In this document: one piece after another, positions 1-5,158 of the stretch | Layout of the letters: each line of letters opens with the position of its first letter | Position numbering within the stretch: the first letter of the stretch is position 1 | Assembly (NCBI GenBank): GCA_964624875.1 | Contig: CAZUZA010000061.1 | Span: forward strand, 1 to 7,091 | From: Atopostipes sp964624875 | GTDB lineage: Bacteria; Bacillota; Bacilli; Lactobacillales; Carnobacteriaceae_A | Length of the DNA stretch: 7,091 nucleotides | Direction: 5' to 3' | The notes under the pieces: model-generated | The model's input: only the letters and a program-made list of their open reading frames with translations | The model's database searches: none | What the model was told of the DNA's origin: nothing | Program-made: the position numbers and the translations under genes

Positions 1-2
1 AT

Positions 3-140
3 TTTGCAAAAGATGTTTCTGACCGGGTTATCTTTATGGATAATGGTTATATTTTAGAACAAGGAAGTCCAGAAGATATATTTGTAAACCCTAAGGAAGT
101 TAGAACTAAGGAATTTTTAAAAAGATTTACGGAAGCATAA
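3..140 (+). CDS. ABC transporter ATP-binding protein, amino-acid type (C-terminal end only)
   Basis: This is the last 45 codons of a gene that begins before the window; the frame is open from base 3 to the TAA at 138-140. The peptide carries the pattern that closes the nucleotide-binding domain of polar-amino-acid (GlnQ/HisP-type) importers: FAKDVSDRVIFMDNGYILEQ, then GSPEDIF, then NPKEVRTKEFLKRF. Walker A, signature, Walker B and the switch histidine all lie upstream and cannot be seen. The protein would be a cytoplasmic ATPase bound to a membrane permease. The HAD gene starts 19 bases later on the same strand, so the two are probably co-transcribed. By inference the importer may bring in the amino-acid-linked sugar handled by the genes downstream, but the substrate cannot be read from this fragment. 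Confidence 0.9.
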   Translation, partial: FAKDVSDRVIFMDNGYILEQGSPEDIFVNPKEVRTKEFLKRFTEA

Positions 141-145
141 GTTTT

Positions 146-151
146 AGGAGG
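146..151 (+). promoter_or_regulatory. Ribosome binding site fixing the GTG start of the HAD gene
   Basis: A perfect AGGAGG lies 8 bases before the GTG at 160. The next in-frame ATG (184) would start inside the catalytic DMDGT motif and remove its first aspartate, so GTG is the real start. Confidence 0.85.
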
Positions 152-159
152 ACTATTAA

Positions 160-825
160 GTGACAAAAGCAATTATATTTGATATGGACGGAACAATGTT
201 AGACTCAATGGATAGAAAAATAAATACTAGGGCTGAATATTTAAAATCTCTTGGTGTGGATTTGAGTGAGGAAGAGATAAAAGATTTAGATAATGTAGGC
301 TGGAGTGAAACGGTTCACCATATTAATAAAACAAAGGGAACAGATTTTAGCCCAAAAGCCTTTCATGATGGTGTACTAGAAACCCATTATGGAGCATACA
401 GAAACAGGTATAAATTAATACCTGGATTTATAGAATTTTTAGACTATTTGGATAAAAGAGATATAAAATATGCCATCGCAACAGCAACAAGGCTTTATGG
501 AGCAGAAGATGTCTTAAATAGATTTAACCTTCAAGATCGGTTTGAATTTATCATTACTGAAGGTAGGGTTGGTTATACAAAAGACTACCCAAATATTTAC
601 TTAGAGGCAGCAAAAAAGTTAGGGGGGGATATTAGTAATACTATTGTTTTTGAAGACGCACTTTATGCTGTAAAAACAGCCAAACTGGCTGGTTTTAAAA
701 CAATAGCTGTAAAAGAATCAAGATTTGAAAATGATTGGGAAGAAATTTTAAAAATTGCGGACTTTTCAATAATAGATTTCTATGATTTAATGCAGAAAAT
801 AGAAAGCAAAGAAATAGAAATATAG
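160..825 (+). CDS. HAD-superfamily phosphatase, beta-phosphoglucomutase-like subfamily
   Basis: A 221-residue cytoplasmic hydrolase expected to remove or transfer phosphate on a small metabolite, most likely a sugar phosphate. All four HAD motifs are visible: motif I is D8-M-D10-G-T with nucleophile D8 and acid/base D10; motif II is T108 in the IATAT strand; motif III is K141 before PNIYLEAAKKLG; motif IV is F-E165-D166-A for Mg2+. The stretch between motif I and residue 85 is a helical type-I cap, as in beta-phosphoglucomutase and sugar-phosphate phosphatases. Length is normal. The gene lies between an ABC transporter ATPase (19-base gap) and a sugar kinase (30-base gap), so it is probably part of one operon for sugar-derivative uptake and use. 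The substrate is not known; a mutase role is less likely but not excluded. A run of seven G at 622-628 encodes L-G-G-D. Confidence 0.88.
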   Translation: MTKAIIFDMDGTMLDSMDRKINTRAEYLKSLGVDLSEEEIKDLDNVGWSETVHHINKTKGTDFSPKAFHDGVLETHYGAYRNRYKLIPGFIEFLDYLDKRDIKYAIATATRLYGAEDVLNRFNLQDRFEFIITEGRVGYTKDYPNIYLEAAKKLGGDISNTIVFEDALYAVKTAKLAGFKTIAVKESRFENDWEEILKIADFSIIDFYDLMQKIESKEIEI

Positions 826-855
826 GCTTGTTGAAAAGCGCTAGAAAGGAATAAA

Positions 856-1656
856 ATGAAAAAAATTGCGGTAATTGGAGATAATTGTATTGATTTATAT
901 CCAGAATTAGACAGGTATTATGAAACAGGAAATGTTGTAGACACTGGAGCCAATATGATCTACCTTGGCTATGATGTTTCAATTATTACAACAATCGGAA
1001 CTGATGATTATTCAAAAAAAATCGGAAATTTTCTAAAAGAATATGGTTTTGACACATCCCATGTTACAGTTAAAAAAGGAGCTTGTGCCATAACCTATAT
1101 GGAGTTAGATGGTATTGAAAGAATTCATGGCGAATATGTAGAAGGGGTTTTGGAAAACATTAAATTTACTGACGAGGATGTCTTATTTGCCTCTAAGCAT
1201 GACCTTGTTCACTCAGCCCTTTGGGGAAGAGCCGAAGAAAAGCTAAAAGAAATTAAAGCACTATCTAAAACTAAAATTAGTTTTGATTATGCCGATCGCC
1301 TTGAAGATGAAATAATTGAAAAAACTATAAATTCTGTTGATTACGGTTTCTTTTCATACTCTAGTGGACGTGATGAATTTATCGAAAATTATTTAAAGGA
1401 TAAAGTTGACCGTGGAATGGAAGTAGCAATTGCAACCTTTGGTTCTAAGGGAAGTTTAGCCTACGATGGGGTTAAATACTATGAGTTTGGAATTTTTCCT
1501 GCTGTTGTGGTTAATACAGTTGGGGCAGGAGATGCTTTTATTGCAGGTTTTCTTTCGGAAAAATTAAAAAATAGTGATATTGAAAAATGCTTAGAGAGTG
1601 GAGCAAGACTAGCATCAAAAATTGTAAGTATATTTGAACCATGGATTAGAAAGTAA
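856..1656 (+). CDS. PfkB-family sugar kinase, divergent FrlD (fructoselysine 6-kinase) paralogue
   Basis: A 266-residue cytoplasmic kinase of the ribokinase/PfkB family. It shares the FrlD opening (KIAVIGDNCIDLYP), the middle blocks EGVLEN and SALWG, ATFGSKGSLAYDG, and the C-terminal VGAGDAFIAGF with catalytic base D226. The FrlD family (about 261 residues in E. coli) phosphorylates fructosyl-amino acids at C6 with ATP. Two parts of the active site differ from both E. coli FrlD and the second kinase in this window. The sugar-binding loop normally reads GGNxVNVA but here reads T-G-N-V-V-D29-T-G-A, and the D before the GAGD motif is N220 (VNTVGAGD, not VDTMGAGD). The kinase fold and catalytic aspartate are kept, so an active enzyme with a different substrate is the simplest reading. 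The start at 856 has GAAAGGA at 844-850. The product could act with the HAD phosphatase just upstream. Confidence 0.85.
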   Translation: MKKIAVIGDNCIDLYPELDRYYETGNVVDTGANMIYLGYDVSIITTIGTDDYSKKIGNFLKEYGFDTSHVTVKKGACAITYMELDGIERIHGEYVEGVLENIKFTDEDVLFASKHDLVHSALWGRAEEKLKEIKALSKTKISFDYADRLEDEIIEKTINSVDYGFFSYSSGRDEFIENYLKDKVDRGMEVAIATFGSKGSLAYDGVKYYEFGIFPAVVVNTVGAGDAFIAGFLSEKLKNSDIEKCLESGARLASKIVSIFEPWIRK

Positions 1657-1734
1657 TAGTAGTCTAGTTATATTTTAACAACTAAAAATTAAAAATTAAT
1701 TATTATCATATTAAGGGTTATTGAAACTAAAAAC

Positions 1735-1754
1735 ACAAATTTGTTTGGTATTAT
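1735..1754 (+). promoter_or_regulatory. Possible extended -10 promoter with overlapping operator-like palindrome
   Basis: TGGTATTAT at 1746-1754 matches an extended -10 (TGn plus TATTAT). No good -35 lies at normal distance; TTGAAA at 1721-1726 is 22 bases away. The perfect 10-base palindrome ACAAATTTGT (1735-1744) sits in the spacer, where a repressor could block polymerase. Transcription would begin near 1761 and give a leader of about 375 bases containing the inverted repeat. A 10-base palindrome is common by chance in AT-rich DNA, so this is a weak call. Confidence 0.3.
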
Positions 1755-1832
1755 TAGCATCAACACCAACAAAGAGAGAATTTTAAATTGATAAAAGATC
1801 ATCTCCTTCTAGGTTGTGGGTAGGAAATCAAA

Positions 1833-2058
1833 TTATGAATTATCCCACGAAATTTATTGCCTCTACAACCTTACAATAATCATTTAACTACTATCCCAAA
1901 CCTTGGTGCTTCAAGTAGTCAGTGATACAAAATTAAGTTAGAAGGTTAAATAATGAGCCAGGGCGCAAACTTTTGTAGCTCTTGGTGAGCAGAAAAATAG
2001 CGGTGATCATAGATATGAAATCTTATAGTAAAATCATATCATATGGGATAATTCATAA
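1833..2058. repeat. Perfect 15-base inverted repeat enclosing 196 bases (structured leader RNA or MITE-like element)
   Basis: TTATGAATTATCCCA at 1833-1847 is the exact reverse complement of TGGGATAATTCATAA at 2044-2058. By rough estimate a 15-base match in a gap this size should arise by chance less than once in a thousand such gaps. Two readings fit. As RNA, the arms close a long-range helix around several smaller stems; the left arm also lies in the loop of the AGGTTGT/ACAACCT stem, giving a pseudoknot or alternative folds, and TATCCCA recurs at 1892-1898 as a competing partner for the right arm. As DNA, the arms could be terminal repeats of a short non-coding mobile element with TA at both ends (1834-1835 and 2056-2057), as a TA-targeting transposase would leave. 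No transposase is present. The sequence alone does not decide between them. Confidence 0.7.
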
Positions 2059-2089
2059 CAGAATCACATAAGTGAGTCTGGAATAAAAA

Positions 2090-2129
2090 ATAAGGCGAAA
2101 AGACCTTATAAAACTATTAAACAAGGAGG
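2090..2129 (+). promoter_or_regulatory. Small hairpin and ribosome binding site of frlC
   Basis: ATAAGG (2090-2095) can pair with CCTTAT (2104-2109) around an 8-base loop, just before a strong AAGGAGG at 2123-2129 placed 7 bases from the frlC ATG. The hairpin leaves the ribosome site free. There is no T-run after it, so it is not a terminator. Confidence 0.5.
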
Positions 2130-2136
2130 AGTTACA

Positions 2137-2967
2137 ATGAAATTAGGTTTATTTACATCAGGTTATCAAAGAAATCCTTTAGAGCACTGTTTTGAGGATG
2201 CAAAGAGATTTGGCTATGACTTCGTAGAATTATGGGGGGGAAGACCTCATGCATATGCTTATGACTTAGAAAAAGGCGAAATAGAAGAAGTAAAAAGGCT
2301 GATTAAGAAATATGATATGCCAGTTTTAGGCTACGTTCCTGAGCATAATGCTTATCCATACAACTTTATGATAGGTAGTGAGCTTCAGTGGGAAGACACT
2401 ATGGATTATTTAAAAACTTGTCTAAGAATGACCAAAGAAATGGGGGCAGAATACATGATGATTTCACCTGCCCATGCGGGTTATTTAACAACATATGATA
2501 AAATGTGGGAAAGACTAGAAAAAAGTGTCCGTGTTTTAGTTGAAGAAGCAGAGAAATTGGAAATTATGTTAGTAATTGAGACACTTACACCATTTGAGTC
2601 AAATGTTTTCAAAAGCGCCAATGATGTAGTTCACTTATTTAATAACATTAAATCAGACTACTTAGTTGGTATGTGTGATGTTGTACCGCCGTTTGTCCAA
2701 CACGAGAGTATTACAGCTTATATTGATAAACTTGGCGATAAAATGTACCACCTACATATCATTGATGGGGAATTAGCTACAGACAGTCACATCATGCCTG
2801 GAGAAGGGGATATTCCACTACCAGAATTATTTAAAGAATTAAAGTACATGGGATATGATAAAACTGCCACAATCGAATTAGTTACTAATTACATAAATGA
2901 ACCAAGATTATATGCCAGAAGAGCTATTGAACGTGTCAGAGAGTACATGGAAGAGGCAGGTTATTAA
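2137..2967 (+). CDS. frlC: FrlC: fructoselysine 3-epimerase family (psicosyl/fructosyl-amino acid epimerase)
   Basis: A 276-residue xylose-isomerase-like TIM barrel, the same length as E. coli FrlC and closely similar throughout by memory: FTSGYQR near the N terminus, ELWGGRPHAYA, YPYNFMIG, AHAGYLT, TPFESNV, DKLGDKMYHLHIID, DSHIMPGEG, and NEPRLYARRAIER at the end. FrlC interconverts psicoselysine and fructoselysine so that the 3-epimer can enter the FrlD/FrlB pathway. The metal site reads E148, D181, H207, E247; the E-to-D (33) and D-to-H (26) spacings match D-psicose 3-epimerases. It acts in the cytoplasm. The start has a strong ribosome site 7 bases away. It is the first gene of the second run and is followed after 8 bases by the amidohydrolase-like gene. 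The attached amino acid need not be lysine. A seven-G run (2234-2240) lies in the W-G-G-R codons. Confidence 0.93.
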   Translation: MKLGLFTSGYQRNPLEHCFEDAKRFGYDFVELWGGRPHAYAYDLEKGEIEEVKRLIKKYDMPVLGYVPEHNAYPYNFMIGSELQWEDTMDYLKTCLRMTKEMGAEYMMISPAHAGYLTTYDKMWERLEKSVRVLVEEAEKLEIMLVIETLTPFESNVFKSANDVVHLFNNIKSDYLVGMCDVVPPFVQHESITAYIDKLGDKMYHLHIIDGELATDSHIMPGEGDIPLPELFKELKYMGYDKTATIELVTNYINEPRLYARRAIERVREYMEEAGY

Positions 2968-2975
2968 GAATACTT

Positions 2976-3827
2976 ATGAGTATAGACTTTCGGGTTAATC
3001 CAGCTTTTTTTGAGATGATAAAAAGCGATGACGAACATAATAAGAAAAGACATGAAGGTTTCTCTATACACAAGAATTCATTTGCTAGTTTAGACCACAT
3101 TGAAAATCAAATGCATTGCGCAAATTTAGATAAATTAGTATTAATGAGTGATGATAGAAGAACAGAGTTTGAAAAACCACTTGTATCAAATGAAGAAATA
3201 AAAAAATGTGTAGATTTATCTAGCGGAAGATTTATTGGAGTTGCCTCTGTTGATCCACTAGCAAAAGATGCAAAAGATATTGCTGAAAGGGCATTTAAAG
3301 ATCTAGGTTTAATGGGCTTAAAGTTAAATCTTTCTATAGCAAAAATTTACCCAAGTGATGAAAAAGTTCAGTCACTACTAGAGATATGTGAAAAATACAA
3401 TAAACCAGTAATCTTTGATAGTGGATTTGCATGGGAAAAAAATTCAGTTGCAAAATACTCCCGTCCTATAGAGTTTGAAGAAACTCTTATTAAGTGGCCA
3501 AATCTTAAAATTTGCCTAACACAGTTTGGTTGGCCTTGGATGAAAGAGACTGCAATGTTAATGTTAAAACACCAAAACTTATATACCGACACAGGCTTAC
3601 TATATTTTGATAACGCATACGAATTTTACAAGCAAATTTTTACAAAAAATATACCTTTAACTTGGATAGATAGAAGTTTAAGACACCAAATAATGTTTGC
3701 TAGTGCAAATCCAAGATTTGAACAAATTAGGATGAGTGATGCTTTTTCAAAGCTAGACTTACGAGCAAGCACTAAAAAATTAATAATGGGAGAAAACGCA
3801 AAAGAGTTTTTGGGGTTGAGAAAATGA
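2976..3827 (+). CDS. Amidohydrolase-fold (Amidohydro_2-like) protein lacking the usual metal ligands
   Basis: A 283-residue protein with the layout of the Amidohydro_2 TIM-barrel family: a first strand IDFRVNP (3-9), RFIGVASVDP (85-94), GLMGLKLN (111-118), KPVIFDSG (143-150), WPNLKICLTQFGWPW (174-188), NLYTDTGLL (201-209), IMFASANPRF (239-248) and GENAKEFLGL (272-281). In ordinary members the first strand carries HxH, the PV strand a His, the next strand AHxGG, and the late strand GSD. Here those places hold D-F-R, D148, Q183 and A244/N245, so no usual metal ligand is seen. The fold is well supported; hydrolase activity is not. It could be a metal-free enzyme, a binding protein or a subunit. 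The start is 8 bases after frlC with no close ribosome site, pointing to translational coupling; its stop overlaps the next start (ATGA). It is not part of the known Frl pathway. Confidence 0.75.
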   Translation: MSIDFRVNPAFFEMIKSDDEHNKKRHEGFSIHKNSFASLDHIENQMHCANLDKLVLMSDDRRTEFEKPLVSNEEIKKCVDLSSGRFIGVASVDPLAKDAKDIAERAFKDLGLMGLKLNLSIAKIYPSDEKVQSLLEICEKYNKPVIFDSGFAWEKNSVAKYSRPIEFEETLIKWPNLKICLTQFGWPWMKETAMLMLKHQNLYTDTGLLYFDNAYEFYKQIFTKNIPLTWIDRSLRHQIMFASANPRFEQIRMSDAFSKLDLRASTKKLIMGENAKEFLGLRK

Positions 3828-4255
3828 AACATGAATATATAAAAATAGGTACAAGTGAGTATAATCAAATGATTCGAATTAGTGAGCAAGTTGAAGAAAT
3901 CATTCAAAAATCTAAGCTACAAAACGGAGTTGTAACTGTTCAAACTTTACACACAACCACTGGAATTTTAGTAAATGAGAGTCTTGAGTGTTTAGAAAGT
4001 GATATATTAGATTTTTTTGGAGACTTGGTTCCTGAAACAAGAAATTATGCACATGCAAGAATGCTTCATGACTATGGATCTACTGCTGGTAATCCAACTG
4101 GACATTTAAAATCGATCTTAACAGGGGACCATTGTCATGTGTACGTAAAGGATGGAAAAATTATAAAAGGTAGTGCTCAAGAAATTTACTTTATGGAATA
4201 TGATGGTCCATCTAAAAGAAATATTTTAATTCAAATTATTGATTTTGATAAATAG
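3824..4255 (+). CDS. yjbQ: YjbQ/UPF0047 family protein
   Basis: A 143-residue single-domain protein (E. coli YjbQ is about 138). The family hallmarks are in order: QTLHTTTGILVNES (40-53, with H43 and N51-E52), LVPETRNYAH (68-77), GNPTGHLKSILTG (89-101, with H94), VKDGKIIKGSAQEI (108-121) and MEYDGPSKR (124-132). The family is small and cytoplasmic, often labelled secondary thiamine-phosphate synthase from weak activity of the E. coli protein; its true role is unsettled. One change stands out: the usual G-T-W-Q is G-S-A118-Q here, so the conserved tryptophan is gone. The ATG overlaps the stop of the amidohydrolase-like gene by 4 bases, so the two are translationally coupled and probably work together. 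Their place between frlC and frlD argues for a role in fructosamine metabolism and against thiamine synthesis; this is inference. Confidence 0.88.
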   Translation: MKHEYIKIGTSEYNQMIRISEQVEEIIQKSKLQNGVVTVQTLHTTTGILVNESLECLESDILDFFGDLVPETRNYAHARMLHDYGSTAGNPTGHLKSILTGDHCHVYVKDGKIIKGSAQEIYFMEYDGPSKRNILIQIIDFDK

Positions 4256-4258
4256 AGG

Positions 4259-4267
4259 TAAGGAGGA
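4259..4267 (+). promoter_or_regulatory. Strong ribosome binding site deciding the GTG start of frlD
   Basis: TAAGGAGGA matches the 16S anti-Shine-Dalgarno along its length; its AGGAGG core (4261-4266) is 7 bases from the GTG at 4274. No ATG in this frame would keep the first strand of the kinase (KLVAVGDNCID), so GTG is the start. Confidence 0.88.
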
Positions 4268-4273
4268 AGATTT

Positions 4274-5065
4274 GTGAAATTGGTAGCTGTCGGAGACAAT
4301 TGTATAGATGCCTATAGCAATGGTGAAAATTATCCAGGAGGGAATCCGGTTAATGTTGCTGTCTACACTACAAGATTAGGGGGAGCAGCTTCCTACGTTG
4401 GAGTTGTAGGTAGTGACCAGAATGGAAAGATAATGATTGATGCCTTAAAAACAAAAAACGTTGATATATCTCAGGTAGAGGTAGTAGAAGGAAAGACTGC
4501 TGTAACTCAAGTTGAATTAAAAAATGGTGAGCGTATTTTTGGGGATTATTTTGAAGGGGTATTAGAAAACTTTAAATTATCCCAAAGTCAACGAGAATTT
4601 ATTTATAGCCATGACTTAGTTGTTTCTGCCCTTTGGGGGAATGTTCATAATGAATTTAAACAATTTAAAGAAAATGGCGTAATCACTGCCTTTGATGCGG
4701 CTACAAGACCATATGACGAAGCACCCACAATAGCGTTACCATACTTAGATTATTTCTTTTACTCATCTGAAAAAAATAAAGATGATGAAGATTTAAGAAA
4801 AGAAATGAAAAAGTTTCACTCTTATGGCCTTAAAATAGTTATCGTAACCTTTGGAGAAAAAGGTAGCATGGCTTATGATGGAAATGACTTTATTGAATAT
4901 GGCATTATACCAGTAGATGTTGTTGATACAATGGGAGCTGGAGATAGTTATATAGCAGGCTTTTTAAATGGTGTGTTAAACAATAAACCGATATTAGAAT
5001 GTATGGAAGAAGGCGCAAGAGCTGCAAGTGAAACCATATCATATAATGGCGCATGGGAATATTAA
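4274..5065 (+). CDS. frlD: FrlD: fructoselysine 6-kinase family (PfkB fold)
   Basis: A 263-residue cytoplasmic PfkB/ribokinase-family kinase (E. coli FrlD about 261). It follows E. coli FrlD closely: VAVGDNCIDAY (4-14), the sugar-binding loop PGGNPVNVAVYTTRLG (21-36), TQVELKNGERIFGDYFEGV (78-96), SALWG (118-122), VTFGEKGSMAYDG (191-203), VVDTMGAGDSYIAGF (216-230) with catalytic base D224, and the family ending SYNGAW (256-261). It should transfer phosphate from ATP to C6 of a fructosyl-amino acid, making the substrate of the deglycase encoded next. It keeps every FrlD signature that the kinase at 856-1656 has lost, so this is the true orthologue. A 93-base gap separates it from frlB. The identity of the amino acid part is not shown by the sequence. 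Confidence 0.93.
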   Translation: MKLVAVGDNCIDAYSNGENYPGGNPVNVAVYTTRLGGAASYVGVVGSDQNGKIMIDALKTKNVDISQVEVVEGKTAVTQVELKNGERIFGDYFEGVLENFKLSQSQREFIYSHDLVVSALWGNVHNEFKQFKENGVITAFDAATRPYDEAPTIALPYLDYFFYSSEKNKDDEDLRKEMKKFHSYGLKIVIVTFGEKGSMAYDGNDFIEYGIIPVDVVDTMGAGDSYIAGFLNGVLNNKPILECMEEGARAASETISYNGAWEY

Positions 5066-5126
5066 TAATAAATTATAAAATATAATTTTTAAAAAAGTTT
5101 AGTAAAAAAGACATTAATAAAGAAAT

Positions 5127-5158
5127 GGAGGAGAGCGATTTAAATCGCGAAATATAAT
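5127..5158 (+). promoter_or_regulatory. frlB translation start region: Shine-Dalgarno separated from the ATG by a 14-base palindrome
   Basis: GGAGGAG (5127-5133) is the only good ribosome site before frlB but lies 25 bases from the ATG at 5159; 5-10 is usual. The perfect palindrome GCGATTTAAATCGC (5135-5148) fills the gap. Folded into a hairpin it would shorten the effective distance to about 11 bases; it could also be an operator. In another frame, an ATG at 5125 opens a 10-codon reading frame (MEESDLNREI) stopping at 5157, one base before the frlB ATG. Confidence 0.6.

Larger units (their letters stand above)
1657..2136 (+). other. Gene-free 480-base stretch before frlC: possible promoter plus structured or repetitive DNA
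   Basis: No convincing gene is present on either strand. In order it holds: AT-rich DNA after the kinase with no real terminator; a palindrome and extended -10 at 1735-1754; AGGTTGT at 1811-1817 facing ACAACCT at 1865-1871; a 15-base inverted repeat (1833-1847 with 2044-2058); a two-part hairpin (1887-1892 with 1914-1919, inner CCAA 1896-1899 with TTGG 1903-1906); a GC-richer patch around 1955-1990 that can fold in several ways (for example GCTC 1978-1981 with GAGC 1987-1990); GATATGA 2012-2018 with TCATATC 2034-2040; and a small hairpin before the frlC ribosome site. The 7-base stems alone are expected by chance; the 15-base repeat is not. I could not match the region to a riboswitch class I know. 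Confidence 0.7.

Noticed and set aside
695..982. Minus-strand open frame opposite the HAD and kinase genes
   Set aside because: It lies across two well-supported plus-strand genes, has no ribosome site or recognisable motif, and reads as low-complexity hydrophobic antisense sequence.
1955..2010. Resemblance to a cyclic-di-GMP (GEMM) riboswitch, from GCGCAAAC and TAGCGGTGATC
   Set aside because: The conserved P1 and receptor pairings of that class could not be built, and only short fragments match.
1835..2071. Three mini-frames with weak ribosome-like sites (ATGs at 1835, 1953 and 2015; 14, 11 and 18 codons)
   Set aside because: Such frames are expected by chance in AT- and purine-rich DNA; none shows a run of regulatory codons or a known leader peptide, and two overlap the inverted-repeat arms.
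3368..3907. Two minus-strand open frames opposite the amidohydrolase-like and yjbQ genes
   Set aside because: Both are antisense shadows of coding sequence with clear plus-strand family matches.
5070..5088. Hairpin AAATTATA/TATAATTT after frlD as a terminator, or its TATAAT (5081-5086) as a promoter
   Set aside because: The stem is all A/T with no GC core, and no -35 lies at suitable distance for the TATAAT.
5153..5158. TATAAT directly before the frlB ATG
   Set aside because: A promoter there would start transcription inside the gene and skip the ribosome site.
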